Part shown: positions 1 through 7,551 of the stretch, in pieces
How the letters are laid out: each line of letters opens with the position of its first letter
Position numbering within the stretch: the stretch's first letter is position 1
Source: Pseudomonadota bacterium
GTDB taxonomy: Bacteria; Pseudomonadota; Alphaproteobacteria; Rhizobiales; Xanthobacteraceae
Assembly: GCA_023442085.1 (NCBI GenBank)
Contig: JAEZMT010000101.1
Coordinates: 1-7,551 of the forward strand
Direction of reading: 5' to 3'
DNA: 7,551 nucleotides
Position numbers and translations under genes: made by a program
The notes under the pieces: generated by a model
Databases searched by the model: none
What the model saw: only the letters and a program-made list of their open reading frames with translations
Told to the model about the DNA's origin: nothing

Positions 1-225
1 GCCGAAAAGGCGGCGGCGCCCATCCGCGCCGACCTGCTCGGCGAGTTCGCGACCTATTACGCCTCAGCCCTGAGCCTTCCCGAGCTCAAGGACATCCTCG
101 GCTTCTATTCCAGCCCGGCCGGTCGCAAGCTCGTGCAGGTCGAAGAAGCCAAGCCCGCCGAGGTGAACGCCGCGATCCAGCAGCACATCATCAAGCTGGT
201 GGTGATGATCAACGGGCCGAAATAG
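1..225 (+). CDS. DUF2059-type protein, C-terminal part (5' end outside window)
   Basis: Frame 1 is open from the first base and ends at TAG 223-225, giving the last 74 residues of a protein whose start lies outside the window. The segment EFATYYASALSLPELKDILG followed by FYSSPAGRKLV has the signature of the DUF2059 family: an aromatic-rich helix, then EL..I..FY.SP.G.K. Members are usually small exported proteins of about 150 to 200 residues with no defined biochemical role, so no function is assigned. The signal peptide, if there is one, would be upstream of the window. The gene is convergent with the next one, with only 12 bases between the two stop codons. A short inverted repeat has this stop codon in its loop. 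The frame and stop are certain; the family call rests on motif recognition by eye. Confidence 0.8.
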   Translation, partial: AEKAAAPIRADLLGEFATYYASALSLPELKDILGFYSSPAGRKLVQVEEAKPAEVNAAIQQHIIKLVVMINGPK

Positions 226-232
226 CGGCCCG
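213..232. terminator. Short GC-rich inverted repeat between convergent genes (possible weak terminator)
   Basis: The arms CGGGCCG (213-219) and CGGCCCG (226-232) are perfectly complementary over 7 bp around a 6-base loop, AAATAG, that contains the stop codon of the DUF2059 gene. No T-run follows on the + strand. On the - strand the following bases are TTGATCATC, also not a proper U-tract. The position between two convergent stop codons suits a bidirectional transcription stop, but the stem is short for one, so this is tentative. Confidence 0.35.
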
Positions 233-237
233 CCAGA

Positions 238-2265
238 TCACGGGGCGGAGGCCGTCGCCTCGAAGCTGAAGGTCTCCAACAGCACGGTGGGATCGCCGGC
301 GGCTGCGAGGGCGACCAGCGGCACGAAGCCCTTGGGTTTCGCCGTCACCTTCAGCGTTCCGGGATTGCGCAGGAAGGACACGAGCGCGGCGCCCACGGGC
401 GCCATCTCGGGCATTCCTTCCTCCATCTCGGCGGCGAAGCCTTCGGCGAGCGCCAAGACCTGCTCGCGATAGTCCGCCTCGCTCACTCCCGCGGCCTTGG
501 CGAACTGCGCGTACATGAGGTTGGCGAGCCCAAGGTCGGTCAGCGTCACCGTCACCGGCCCGGCGCCGATGGCCGGCAGACCGTTGACGAACCCCCCGGC
601 GTCCGCGAAGGCGGACTGGGGCACGTCGGACAGCTTGGTCTCGATGACGACACGGAAGGCGTCCTTCACCTCGGTCGTGATGGGCGCCAGCGTCAGCGCG
701 CTCTCGTTGACGTCGTAGAATGCCTTGGCACCCAGCGAGACGGTGGCCCGCTTCATGCCGGCGTTGATGAGATAGGTGAAGGGCTCGCCATCCTCCGGCC
801 GGATCGGGCCGGAGACATCGGTCAGCGCGAAGTCGACATATGACGGCAGCACCCCGAGCGAGCCGCCCCACGACAGGGAGAAATTGCCGATCTTCACCGG
901 CTCGTTCTTCGCGTCCCCTTCGCCATAAGGCACTTCCAGATTCTTGACCTCGATGCCCGAGATCACCCGGAACAGCACCAGCGCGGTCGTGGGGGAGGGG
1001 CTCTGCGCCTCGGCGGCGAGCGCCGCGAGCTGGTTGAAATCCAGCTGGCGCACGGCGATGCGCCCGATCTTGCCTGCGCCGCCGTCGGGCGTCGTGCCAT
1101 CCGCCCGCTCGAGCGTGAAGCCATCGAGCACGCCATTGGCAAGGCCATCCATGCGCATCAGGCCGATGTGGCCGGTCTCGCCCTTGTCCTTCGTGTAGGC
1201 GTCCGTGATCGCGACCGTCGTGAAGGAGAGGCCGGCGATGGTGTCGCGCACCAGCTCGGCCGCGCGGCGGCTCTCCTCGGCCGAGGGATTGAGCGGCGGC
1301 TTCGTCACAAGTGCCTGGAACTTGGCCAGCCGGGCCGCATCAAAGGCCGAGGGACGGATGGCGAAATTCTCCATCAGCATGGAAGCGCCGCCCTGGGTGG
1401 GGCCGCCCTCCTGCGAGATGACGTAGGGGCCGGTCACCACCTTGCCGTAAATGCGCCCGTACGCATCCGCGGCCTTGCCCGTGGGACCGCCGGGCTGGGT
1501 CATCAGCAGCAGGGGCGCCGTGTCGATCTGCGCAGCCACCAGTCCCTCGATGCGCAGATTGAACCGCGCCGGCGCGGCCTGCCCCTCGGCAGGGACAACG
1601 TAGGAGGCGGTCGAGCGATCGATGATCAGGCTGCGCACGCCACCGGCATTGATGCCCTCGGCGGCGAAATTGGTGTAGGTGGCTTCCATGGCCGGCGCGC
1701 CGGCCGGTGCCATGCGGATGCGGGTTTCGGGGATGGTCACCTTGGCGGCGGTCGTCGCCGCGAGCTGGCGCAGGGCCACGCGCAAAGCGCCATAGGCGCC
1801 GCCACCCTCGCCGGCGGCGATCAGCGTCATGGGGCCGTTGTAGCGGTCGATCATCACCTGCGGCATGACATAGGTGATGGTGCCGCCCTGCGCGGCGTCG
1901 CCGGTCAGCGTCACTTCCACGCCGTCGAGGTCGAGCGCGTCGAGGGTCACCCGCCGATCGATGGGCTTTTCGCTGCCCCGCGCGACCAGCCGCGCAATCT
2001 TCACCGCGGCGCTGCCGTCGGCCGAGGCGATGGCGATGCCGGACACGGTCACGGCGCGGTCGGCGGGATCGAAGCCGGCATCGGTGAAGGATGCCTTGCT
2101 GCCCGCGGCCCGGATGCCGGCGAAGGCCTGCTCCACCTCGGCCCGCACCTTGCCCCGCGACCAAGAGGCGAAGCCGAACCAGCCGCCCACGGCCAGGACG
2201 GCCACGATGCCGACCGCTACGGCAACCTTCGTCCAAAGCCCGCGCTTCGCCTTCCCCTCGCTCAT
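238..2265 (-). CDS. Membrane-anchored, probably periplasmic protein of unknown function
   Basis: This frame encodes 675 residues and ends at TGA (238-240 on the + strand). Two ATGs lie six bases apart, at 2271 and 2265. The Shine-Dalgarno-like GGAAGGA directly abuts the first but sits 6 bases before the second, so MSEGKAKRG at 2265 is preferred. The basic N-terminus (K5, K7, R8, K13) precedes one hydrophobic helix at about residues 14-34, which predicts an inner-membrane anchor with the bulk of the chain in the periplasm. The rest looks beta-rich, with alternating stretches such as VTLDALDLDGVEVTL and VSGIEVKNLEVPYGEG. An acidic, helical section (AEGFAAEMEEGMPEM) lies near the C-terminus. The texture resembles AsmA-like or other envelope proteins of Hyphomicrobiales, but I recognise no named family or catalytic motif. 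The C-terminal region is followed directly by the convergent DUF2059 gene. That it is a real gene is well supported by its length, ribosome site and codon use; its function is unknown. Confidence 0.85.
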   Translation of the reverse strand: MSEGKAKRGLWTKVAVAVGIVAVLAVGGWFGFASWSRGKVRAEVEQAFAGIRAAGSKASFTDAGFDPADRAVTVSGIAIASADGSAAVKIARLVARGSEKPIDRRVTLDALDLDGVEVTLTGDAAQGGTITYVMPQVMIDRYNGPMTLIAAGEGGGAYGALRVALRQLAATTAAKVTIPETRIRMAPAGAPAMEATYTNFAAEGINAGGVRSLIIDRSTASYVVPAEGQAAPARFNLRIEGLVAAQIDTAPLLLMTQPGGPTGKAADAYGRIYGKVVTGPYVISQEGGPTQGGASMLMENFAIRPSAFDAARLAKFQALVTKPPLNPSAEESRRAAELVRDTIAGLSFTTVAITDAYTKDKGETGHIGLMRMDGLANGVLDGFTLERADGTTPDGGAGKIGRIAVRQLDFNQLAALAAEAQSPSPTTALVLFRVISGIEVKNLEVPYGEGDAKNEPVKIGNFSLSWGGSLGVLPSYVDFALTDVSGPIRPEDGEPFTYLINAGMKRATVSLGAKAFYDVNESALTLAPITTEVKDAFRVVIETKLSDVPQSAFADAGGFVNGLPAIGAGPVTVTLTDLGLANLMYAQFAKAAGVSEADYREQVLALAEGFAAEMEEGMPEMAPVGAALVSFLRNPGTLKVTAKPKGFVPLVALAAAGDPTVLLETFSFEATASAP

Positions 2266-2271
2266 GGTCAT

Positions 2272-2278
2272 TCCTTCC
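2272..2278 (-). promoter_or_regulatory. Ribosome binding site that decides the start of the membrane-anchored protein
   Basis: Read on the - strand, GGAAGGA ends immediately before the ATG at 2271, leaving no spacer, but lies 6 bases before the ATG at 2265. Normal spacing is about 5 to 9 bases, so this site supports initiation at 2265 and a protein two residues shorter than the longest reading. Confidence 0.6.
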
Positions 2279-2292
2279 GGGCCTCAGCCCGC

Positions 2293-2298
2293 ATCATA
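2293..2298 (-). promoter_or_regulatory. Possible -10 box for the membrane-anchored protein gene
   Basis: On the - strand this reads TATGAT, 5 of 6 matches to TATAAT, and lies 27 bases before the preferred ATG at 2265. No convincing -35 hexamer is found 16 to 19 bases upstream; the 17-base position reads CGATAG. The call is therefore weak and rests on the -10 match and its position. Confidence 0.25.
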
Positions 2299-2345
2299 TC
2301 CGTCCAGCATGCAGCCTATCGGCGGCAGCAGATTCGCCCTAATCC

Positions 2346-2366
2346 TGCGCCCAGTGCATAGGCGCA
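2346..2366. repeat. Inverted repeat in the divergent intergenic region (operator candidate)
   Basis: The arms TGCGCC (2346-2351) and GGCGCA (2361-2366) are perfect complements separated by 9 bases, a 21-bp dyad of the size often bound by dimeric regulators. It lies about 80 bases upstream of the - strand gene and 164 upstream of maeB. In DNA this GC-rich, a 6-bp match could arise by chance. No matching regulator gene is visible in the window. Confidence 0.3.
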
Positions 2367-2452
2367 CCCCTAAACCCGCCCAGGATCGCGGCACCCACGC
2401 GGCCTTAATGCATTCAGGCGGGCGCAACATAACCTAATTTGTGCGGTCCACC

Positions 2453-2481
2453 GTGACATAAGCATGCGTGGCCGCTAGGTT
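2453..2481 (+). promoter_or_regulatory. Candidate maeB promoter
   Basis: GTGACA (2453-2458) matches TTGACA in 5 of 6 positions and is followed after 17 bases by TAGGTT (2476-2481), a poor -10 element with 3 of 6 matches. Transcription would start near 2488, leaving a leader of about 40 bases before the ATG at 2530. The TAGGTT is also the right arm of an inverted repeat with AACCTA at 2431-2436, so the segment might be bound by a regulator. The evidence is weak, but this is the best promoter-like pair upstream of maeB. Confidence 0.3.
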
Positions 2482-2529
2482 GCCGGCCGATTTTCTGCGG
2501 CGTTCGTGATTGACCAAGGGGGAAGGGGT

Positions 2530-4809
<2,280 letters not shown>

Positions 4810-4832
4810 CAAGCACCTGGAAAGACAGACCA

Positions 4833-4859
4833 TTCCCTCTCCCCGCGGGGGAGAGGGAA
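4833..4859. terminator. 12-bp perfect palindrome after maeB (REP-like; likely bidirectional terminator)
   Basis: The arms TTCCCTCTCCCC (4833-4844) and GGGGAGAGGGAA (4848-4859) pair perfectly around a GCG loop, starting 23 bases after the maeB stop. No T-run follows on the + strand. The CCCTCTCCCCGC / GCGGGGAGAGGG core is a type of palindrome I know as recurring between genes in many alphaproteobacterial genomes, so it may be a dispersed REP-like element that also stabilises or ends transcripts of the two convergent genes beside it. Only one copy was seen in this window. Confidence 0.75.
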
Positions 4860-4890
4860 GCCCTCGCCGACCGCCTTGGCCGGCCCGCTC

Positions 4891-5562
4891 TCAGCGCGAC
4901 GGCGGGGGGCCGAGGATGCCCGCCGTGTAACGCTCGATCAGGGCGCTGAAGGGGGTGCCATCGGGCAGGGTCAGCACTGCCCGGTGGGTGAGGACGTAGG
5001 CGGGCAGGGGGAGCGGGGCGCCGGGGGCGGGCTTGAACCCGGTCTCGTCCGCCGGCATCCACAGCACGGTCGAATCGAGGGTTTTCCGCCGGAAATCGAG
5101 CGGTCTCACCACCTTGCCGAACGGGGTATCGGTGCTGTCCAGCACCTGGTTCATGTCGGCTGTCAGCTTTTCCGGCACATAAAAGTTATCCGCCTCTGAC
5201 AAAACCGTGGGTCCGCACACGAGGCGCACCCGGCGATGCCGCACCGGCGTGTCGGGTCCGGCGCCGAGCAGGGCGCGCACCTCCGGGGGGGCGGCGCCCT
5301 CCCGCTCGTAGACCCGCTCGGCCACCACCCGCGACGGATCGGAGATGCCACGGGTGGCGCACCAGCGCTCCAGGGTCGCGGTGGCGCTTGGATGGGCGAG
5401 GAGGTCGGCGTTCAGCGCCTCGACCAGTTCCTGGGCCTGCTGCCGGGCGGAGGGGGTGTCCGGCCACCGGGTCTCCAGCGCGTGGGCCGGCACCATCAGG
5501 CAGGCGGCCAGCATCAGCGGCACCAGCAGCGGCAGGCCGGACGGGAAGCCGGGCGGAAACAT
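4891..5562 (-). CDS. Exported chorismate-lyase-like fold protein, function unknown
   Basis: A 223-residue protein ending at TGA (4891-4893 on the + strand). The ATG at 5562 is chosen because GGAGG lies 10 bases upstream; in-frame Met17 and Met23 lack ribosome sites. Residues 1-28 look like a signal peptide, with a hydrophobic core of about 10-25. It offers both a lipobox-like LAAC (18-21) and an AHA cut site after residue 28, though the N-terminus lacks the usual basic residues. The mature part can be aligned by eye with E. coli UbiC: RVRLVC (111-116) with REILLC, DTPFGKVV (145-152) with KTPLGRYL, and Glu210 of IERY with the active-site Glu155. Arg111 falls on UbiC Arg76. UbiC is cytosolic and removes pyruvate from chorismate, so an exported relative probably has another ligand. 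The reading frame stays open upstream, opposite the cyclase gene, but that extension is a shadow. The gene is convergent with maeB and divergent from the first cyclase. Confidence 0.8.
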   Translation of the reverse strand: MFPPGFPSGLPLLVPLMLAACLMVPAHALETRWPDTPSARQQAQELVEALNADLLAHPSATATLERWCATRGISDPSRVVAERVYEREGAAPPEVRALLGAGPDTPVRHRRVRLVCGPTVLSEADNFYVPEKLTADMNQVLDSTDTPFGKVVRPLDFRRKTLDSTVLWMPADETGFKPAPGAPLPLPAYVLTHRAVLTLPDGTPFSALIERYTAGILGPPPSR

Positions 5563-5572
5563 GGGAGCGCAT

Positions 5573-5577
5573 CCTCC
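5573..5577 (-). promoter_or_regulatory. Ribosome binding site of the chorismate-lyase-like gene
   Basis: On the - strand GGAGG precedes the ATG at 5562 by 10 bases, slightly long but acceptable. An ATG directly after GGAGG opens a different frame (MRSHVSARLP) that is Arg/Ala/Pro-rich and lacks family motifs. The site therefore supports the signal-peptide-bearing start. Confidence 0.5.
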
Positions 5578-5632
5578 AGAGCGACGCGCCAGCGCGCCGC
5601 CCCCTCCATACCGCAGCGCGAAGCCGCTTGCC

Positions 5633-5643
5633 ATGGCGGCCAT
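5633..5643. repeat. 11-bp palindrome in the divergent cyclase promoter region
   Basis: ATGGC (5633-5637) and GCCAT (5639-5643) are perfect inverted arms around a single G. It is the clearest dyad in the 132-base gap between the two divergent starts and could be an operator. It is short, so chance is a real alternative. Confidence 0.25.
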
Positions 5644-5694
5644 CCGCCCGCTCCCGCCACGCTCGGGCCCTGAGACGGCAACACGCAGCAAAAC

Positions 5695-6672
5695 ATGCGG
5701 CCAGACATGCGGAAACGCCAGCAAATGGGCTATGATGCACTGCGAATGACCCCTCTGCCCGACCAGCTCGCTGCCCTGTACGACTCCACCCAAGTGCTGG
5801 TGGCAGCTTATGATTCCTTCGACCGGCTGCGCTATGCCAACCCCGCGTTCCGCGCCGCCTTCGCCCTCGCGCCGGGCGAGGAACTCACCTGGGCGGACAT
5901 CATGCGGCGCAACCATGCCGCGCGGCGGGGCACCATCATCACAGCCTCCGATTTCGACGCCTGGCTCGTCTCCACCCTCTCGCGCCGTGGCAAGGTGCCC
6001 TACCGCGCGTTTGAGACCGACCTCTACGACGGCCGCTGGCTGCTGATGACCGAGAGTGTCTCGGCGGCGGGGTGGATGCTCTGCATCGCCAGCGACATCA
6101 CCGCCCTCAAGGCGGACGGGCGGGATGTGCGCCAGGCCCGCGACCGCGCCATCAAGGAGGCGCAGACCGACGACCTGACCGGCATCGCCAACCGCCGCTT
6201 CATCACCGCGCGGGTGGACGACATGCTCGCGCCCGGTGCGCTGGGCGGGACGCTGTGCGTTCTGGACCTCGATAACTTCAAATATATCAACGACCTCGTC
6301 GGCCACCTCGCGGGCGACACGGTGCTCCGCGACTTTGCCGCGCGCATCAACGGGCTGATCCGCCGCAAGGATTGCTTCGGCCGCGTGGGTGGCGAGGAGT
6401 TCGTGTTGGTGCTGCCGCAGACCTCGGCGGAGGAGGCGGTGCTCATCGTCGAACGGATGCTGTCGGTGGTGCGCCAGTCGCGGCCGCTGCCGCAATGGCC
6501 CGACTTCGCCTACACCTTCTCGGCCGGCATCGCCACGGGCGGGCCGGGCACCACCTTCTCCGATCTGTTCGGCCGCGCTGATCGCGCGCTCTATCTGGCC
6601 AAGATGACCGGCCGCAACCGCATCACCGTGGATGGCGAAGCGCCGCCTCCGGTCATGGCGGCACGCAGGTAG
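5695..6672 (+). CDS. PAS-GGDEF diguanylate cyclase (first of a tandem pair)
   Basis: A predicted cytoplasmic enzyme of up to 325 residues that makes c-di-GMP from two GTP. A PAS sensor domain occupies about 28-138 (RLRYANPAFRAAF, FETDLYDGRWLL, GWMLCIASDIT), then a connecting helix and the GGDEF domain from TDDLTGIANRRF (158-169) to about 312. The active site is GGEEF at 232-236, and Asp191 of LDLDNFKYIND is the likely metal ligand. RRKD (223-226) lies exactly five residues before GGEEF, the spacing of the RxxD inhibitory I-site, so product feedback is expected. No transmembrane segment is seen. The start is uncertain: in-frame ATGs at 5695, 5707, 5725 and 5746 all lack a clear ribosome site, and similarity to the neighbouring paralog begins near the last. 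The first two ATGs lie in an 8-base direct repeat, ACATGCGG. What the PAS domain senses cannot be told from sequence. Confidence 0.92.
   Translation: MRPDMRKRQQMGYDALRMTPLPDQLAALYDSTQVLVAAYDSFDRLRYANPAFRAAFALAPGEELTWADIMRRNHAARRGTIITASDFDAWLVSTLSRRGKVPYRAFETDLYDGRWLLMTESVSAAGWMLCIASDITALKADGRDVRQARDRAIKEAQTDDLTGIANRRFITARVDDMLAPGALGGTLCVLDLDNFKYINDLVGHLAGDTVLRDFAARINGLIRRKDCFGRVGGEEFVLVLPQTSAEEAVLIVERMLSVVRQSRPLPQWPDFAYTFSAGIATGGPGTTFSDLFGRADRALYLAKMTGRNRITVDGEAPPPVMAARR
5731..5736 (+). promoter_or_regulatory. Possible -10 box just upstream of the last cyclase start codon
   Basis: TATGAT matches TATAAT at 5 of 6 positions and lies 9 bases before the ATG at 5746. If used, transcription would begin at or next to that ATG, giving a leaderless mRNA and a 308-residue protein. 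The base run where a -35 should lie (TGCGGA at 17-base spacing) is poor, so this is only a candidate. Confidence 0.25.
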
Positions 6673-6700
6673 GGCGGGCCGCAGGAAGGCGGGCCGCAGG
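6673..6700 (+). repeat. 13-bp tandem direct repeat after the first cyclase gene
   Basis: GGCGGGCCGCAGG occurs at 6673-6685 and again at 6688-6700, a 15-base period starting directly after the TAG stop. It looks like a small slippage duplication in the gap between the paralogs. Confidence 0.8.
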
Positions 6701-6722
6701 TGTTACAAAACCACTGCCCGCC
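6688..6722 (+). terminator. Weak hairpin between the two cyclase genes
   Basis: GGCGGGC (6688-6694), the start of the second repeat unit, is complementary to GCCCGCC (6716-6722) across a 21-base loop. The first repeat unit (6673-6679) could pair with the same right arm, so two alternative structures are possible. No T-run follows, so strong termination is not expected. The hairpin might lower read-through from the first to the second cyclase gene. Confidence 0.25.
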
Positions 6723-6754
6723 GCGCCTGCTCTTGCGGTATGCTCCGCCGGGCC

Positions 6755-7551
6755 ATGTTTGACATCCGTGACTTCGGAAATGCGGGTACCGAAGACGGGG
6801 TGCCCGGCCTGCTGACCCGCATGCGCGCCCTCTACGAGGCGACGCCGCTGCTCGTCGCCCTTTACGACCCCACCGACCGGCTGCGTTACGCCAACCCGGC
6901 GCTGCGGGCCACCTTCGGGATTCCGGAAGGCGATTTCCCCACCTGGGAGGAGCTTGTCCGTCGCAGCCATGCGGCGGGGGCCGGCATCATCATCACGGCC
7001 GACGATTTCGAGACCTGGCTCGCCTCCGCCAAGTCGCGTCGCGGCAAGATGCGCTTCCGCAGCTTCGAGACCGATCTCAGGGACGGCCGCTGGCTGCTGG
7101 TGAACGAGACCATGGACGCGGACGGCTGGATGCTCACCGTGGGGGTGGATGTCACCTCCTTCCGCGTCGACACGCGTGACATCCGGCAGGCCCGCGACCA
7201 TGCGCTCCGTGCCGCCCACACGGACGAACTGACCGGCGTCGCCAACCGCCGCTTCGCCATCCACCGCGCCAACGAGATGATGGCGCCGCACGGCCCCGGC
7301 GGCGCGCTCTGCGTCATCGATCTCGACAATTTCAAGCATGTGAACGACCGCTTCGGCCACCAGACCGGCGACGATCTGCTGCGCGCCTATTGCGCCCTGA
7401 TGGCCGCCGCCATCGGCCGCGCCGACTGCTTCGGCCGGGTGGGGGGCGAGGAATTCATGCTGGTGCTGCCGCAGACCGACCTCGCGGAGGCCGAGCGCCG
7501 CGTCTGCGACCTCCTCGCCCGCGTGCGCGCCTCCCGCCCGCTGCCGGCCCT
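6755..7551 (+). CDS. PAS-GGDEF diguanylate cyclase (second of the tandem pair; 3' end outside window)
   Basis: Open from ATG 6755 to the window edge, 265 full codons plus two bases. An in-frame ATG at 6740 would add five residues (MLRRA), and neither start has a clear ribosome site. The architecture matches the preceding gene: a PAS domain at about 26-136 (RLRYANPALRATF, FETDLRDGRWLL, GWMLTVGVDVT), then GGDEF from TDELTGVANRRF (156-167) onward. GGEEF is at 230-234 and the likely metal ligand is Asp188 or Asp189 within VIDLDNFK, so it should be active. The hand-aligned proteins are about 57% identical over 239 ungapped positions. At the inhibitory site this copy reads GRAD (221-224) instead of RRKD, so the first Arg of RxxD is missing and feedback inhibition by c-di-GMP may be weakened. 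The gap to the upstream gene is under 85 bases, so co-transcription is possible. The C-terminal end of the GGDEF domain is not in the window. Confidence 0.92.
   Translation, partial: MFDIRDFGNAGTEDGVPGLLTRMRALYEATPLLVALYDPTDRLRYANPALRATFGIPEGDFPTWEELVRRSHAAGAGIIITADDFETWLASAKSRRGKMRFRSFETDLRDGRWLLVNETMDADGWMLTVGVDVTSFRVDTRDIRQARDHALRAAHTDELTGVANRRFAIHRANEMMAPHGPGGALCVIDLDNFKHVNDRFGHQTGDDLLRAYCALMAAAIGRADCFGRVGGEEFMLVLPQTDLAEAERRVCDLLARVRASRPLPA

Noticed and set aside
1168..2361. 397-codon + strand open frame opposite the membrane-anchored protein gene
   Set aside because: The product is His/Gly/Arg-rich and without domains, and the opposite strand has a ribosome site, a membrane helix and normal codon use. 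It is a shadow frame.
2506..2529. GTG start eight codons upstream for maeB
   Set aside because: It would translate the purine-rich ribosome-binding run itself. Starting at ATG 2530 gives 759 residues, the length of E. coli MaeB.
5563..6495. Upstream extension of the chorismate-lyase-like frame to a 534-codon ORF
   Set aside because: The extra part is antisense to the first cyclase gene, is low in family-like motifs, and the ribosome site and signal peptide place the true start at 5562.
6653..7360. 235-codon - strand open frame opposite the second cyclase
   Set aside because: It is antisense to clear PAS and GGDEF coding sequence, and the same kind of shadow appears opposite the first cyclase.

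Overview
The window is high-GC DNA (roughly two thirds G+C by eye) with dense genes, short intergenic gaps, strongly G/C-ending codons and long open shadow frames opposite real genes. The gene content points to an alphaproteobacterium, probably of the Hyphomicrobiales and perhaps near Xanthobacteraceae. It includes a malic enzyme-phosphotransacetylase hybrid, a DUF2059 protein, PAS-GGDEF cyclases and a CCCTCTCCCCGC-type palindrome. The placement is inferred from the style of the proteins, without a database comparison.

Layout, left to right: (1) the 3' end of a + strand DUF2059-type gene (1-225); (2) convergent with it, a large - strand gene for a membrane-anchored, probably periplasmic protein of unknown function (238-2265, with an alternative start at 2271); (3) a divergent intergenic region of about 260 bp with several inverted repeats and only weak promoter candidates; (4) maeB on the + strand (2530-4809), a complete 759-residue malic enzyme with a C-terminal phosphotransacetylase-like domain; (5) a 12-bp perfect palindrome of REP/terminator type (4833-4859); (6) a convergent - strand gene (4891-5562) for an exported protein with a chorismate-lyase-like fold; (7) divergent from it, two tandem + strand PAS-GGDEF diguanylate cyclases (5695-6672 and 6755 to the window end, the second cut off by the edge).

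How the genes relate: maeB is a stand-alone central-carbon gene that turns malate into pyruvate for gluconeogenic growth and NAD(P)H supply. The two cyclases are clearly duplicates, about 57% identical by hand count over 239 ungapped positions. Both keep the GGEEF active site, but only the first keeps the RxxD product-inhibition site, so the pair may have split into a feedback-controlled and a less inhibited c-di-GMP source. No mobile element, CRISPR array, tRNA or rRNA was seen. Most of the window is ordinary chromosomal backbone. The items most worth following are the divergent cyclase pair and the exported chorismate-lyase-like protein.
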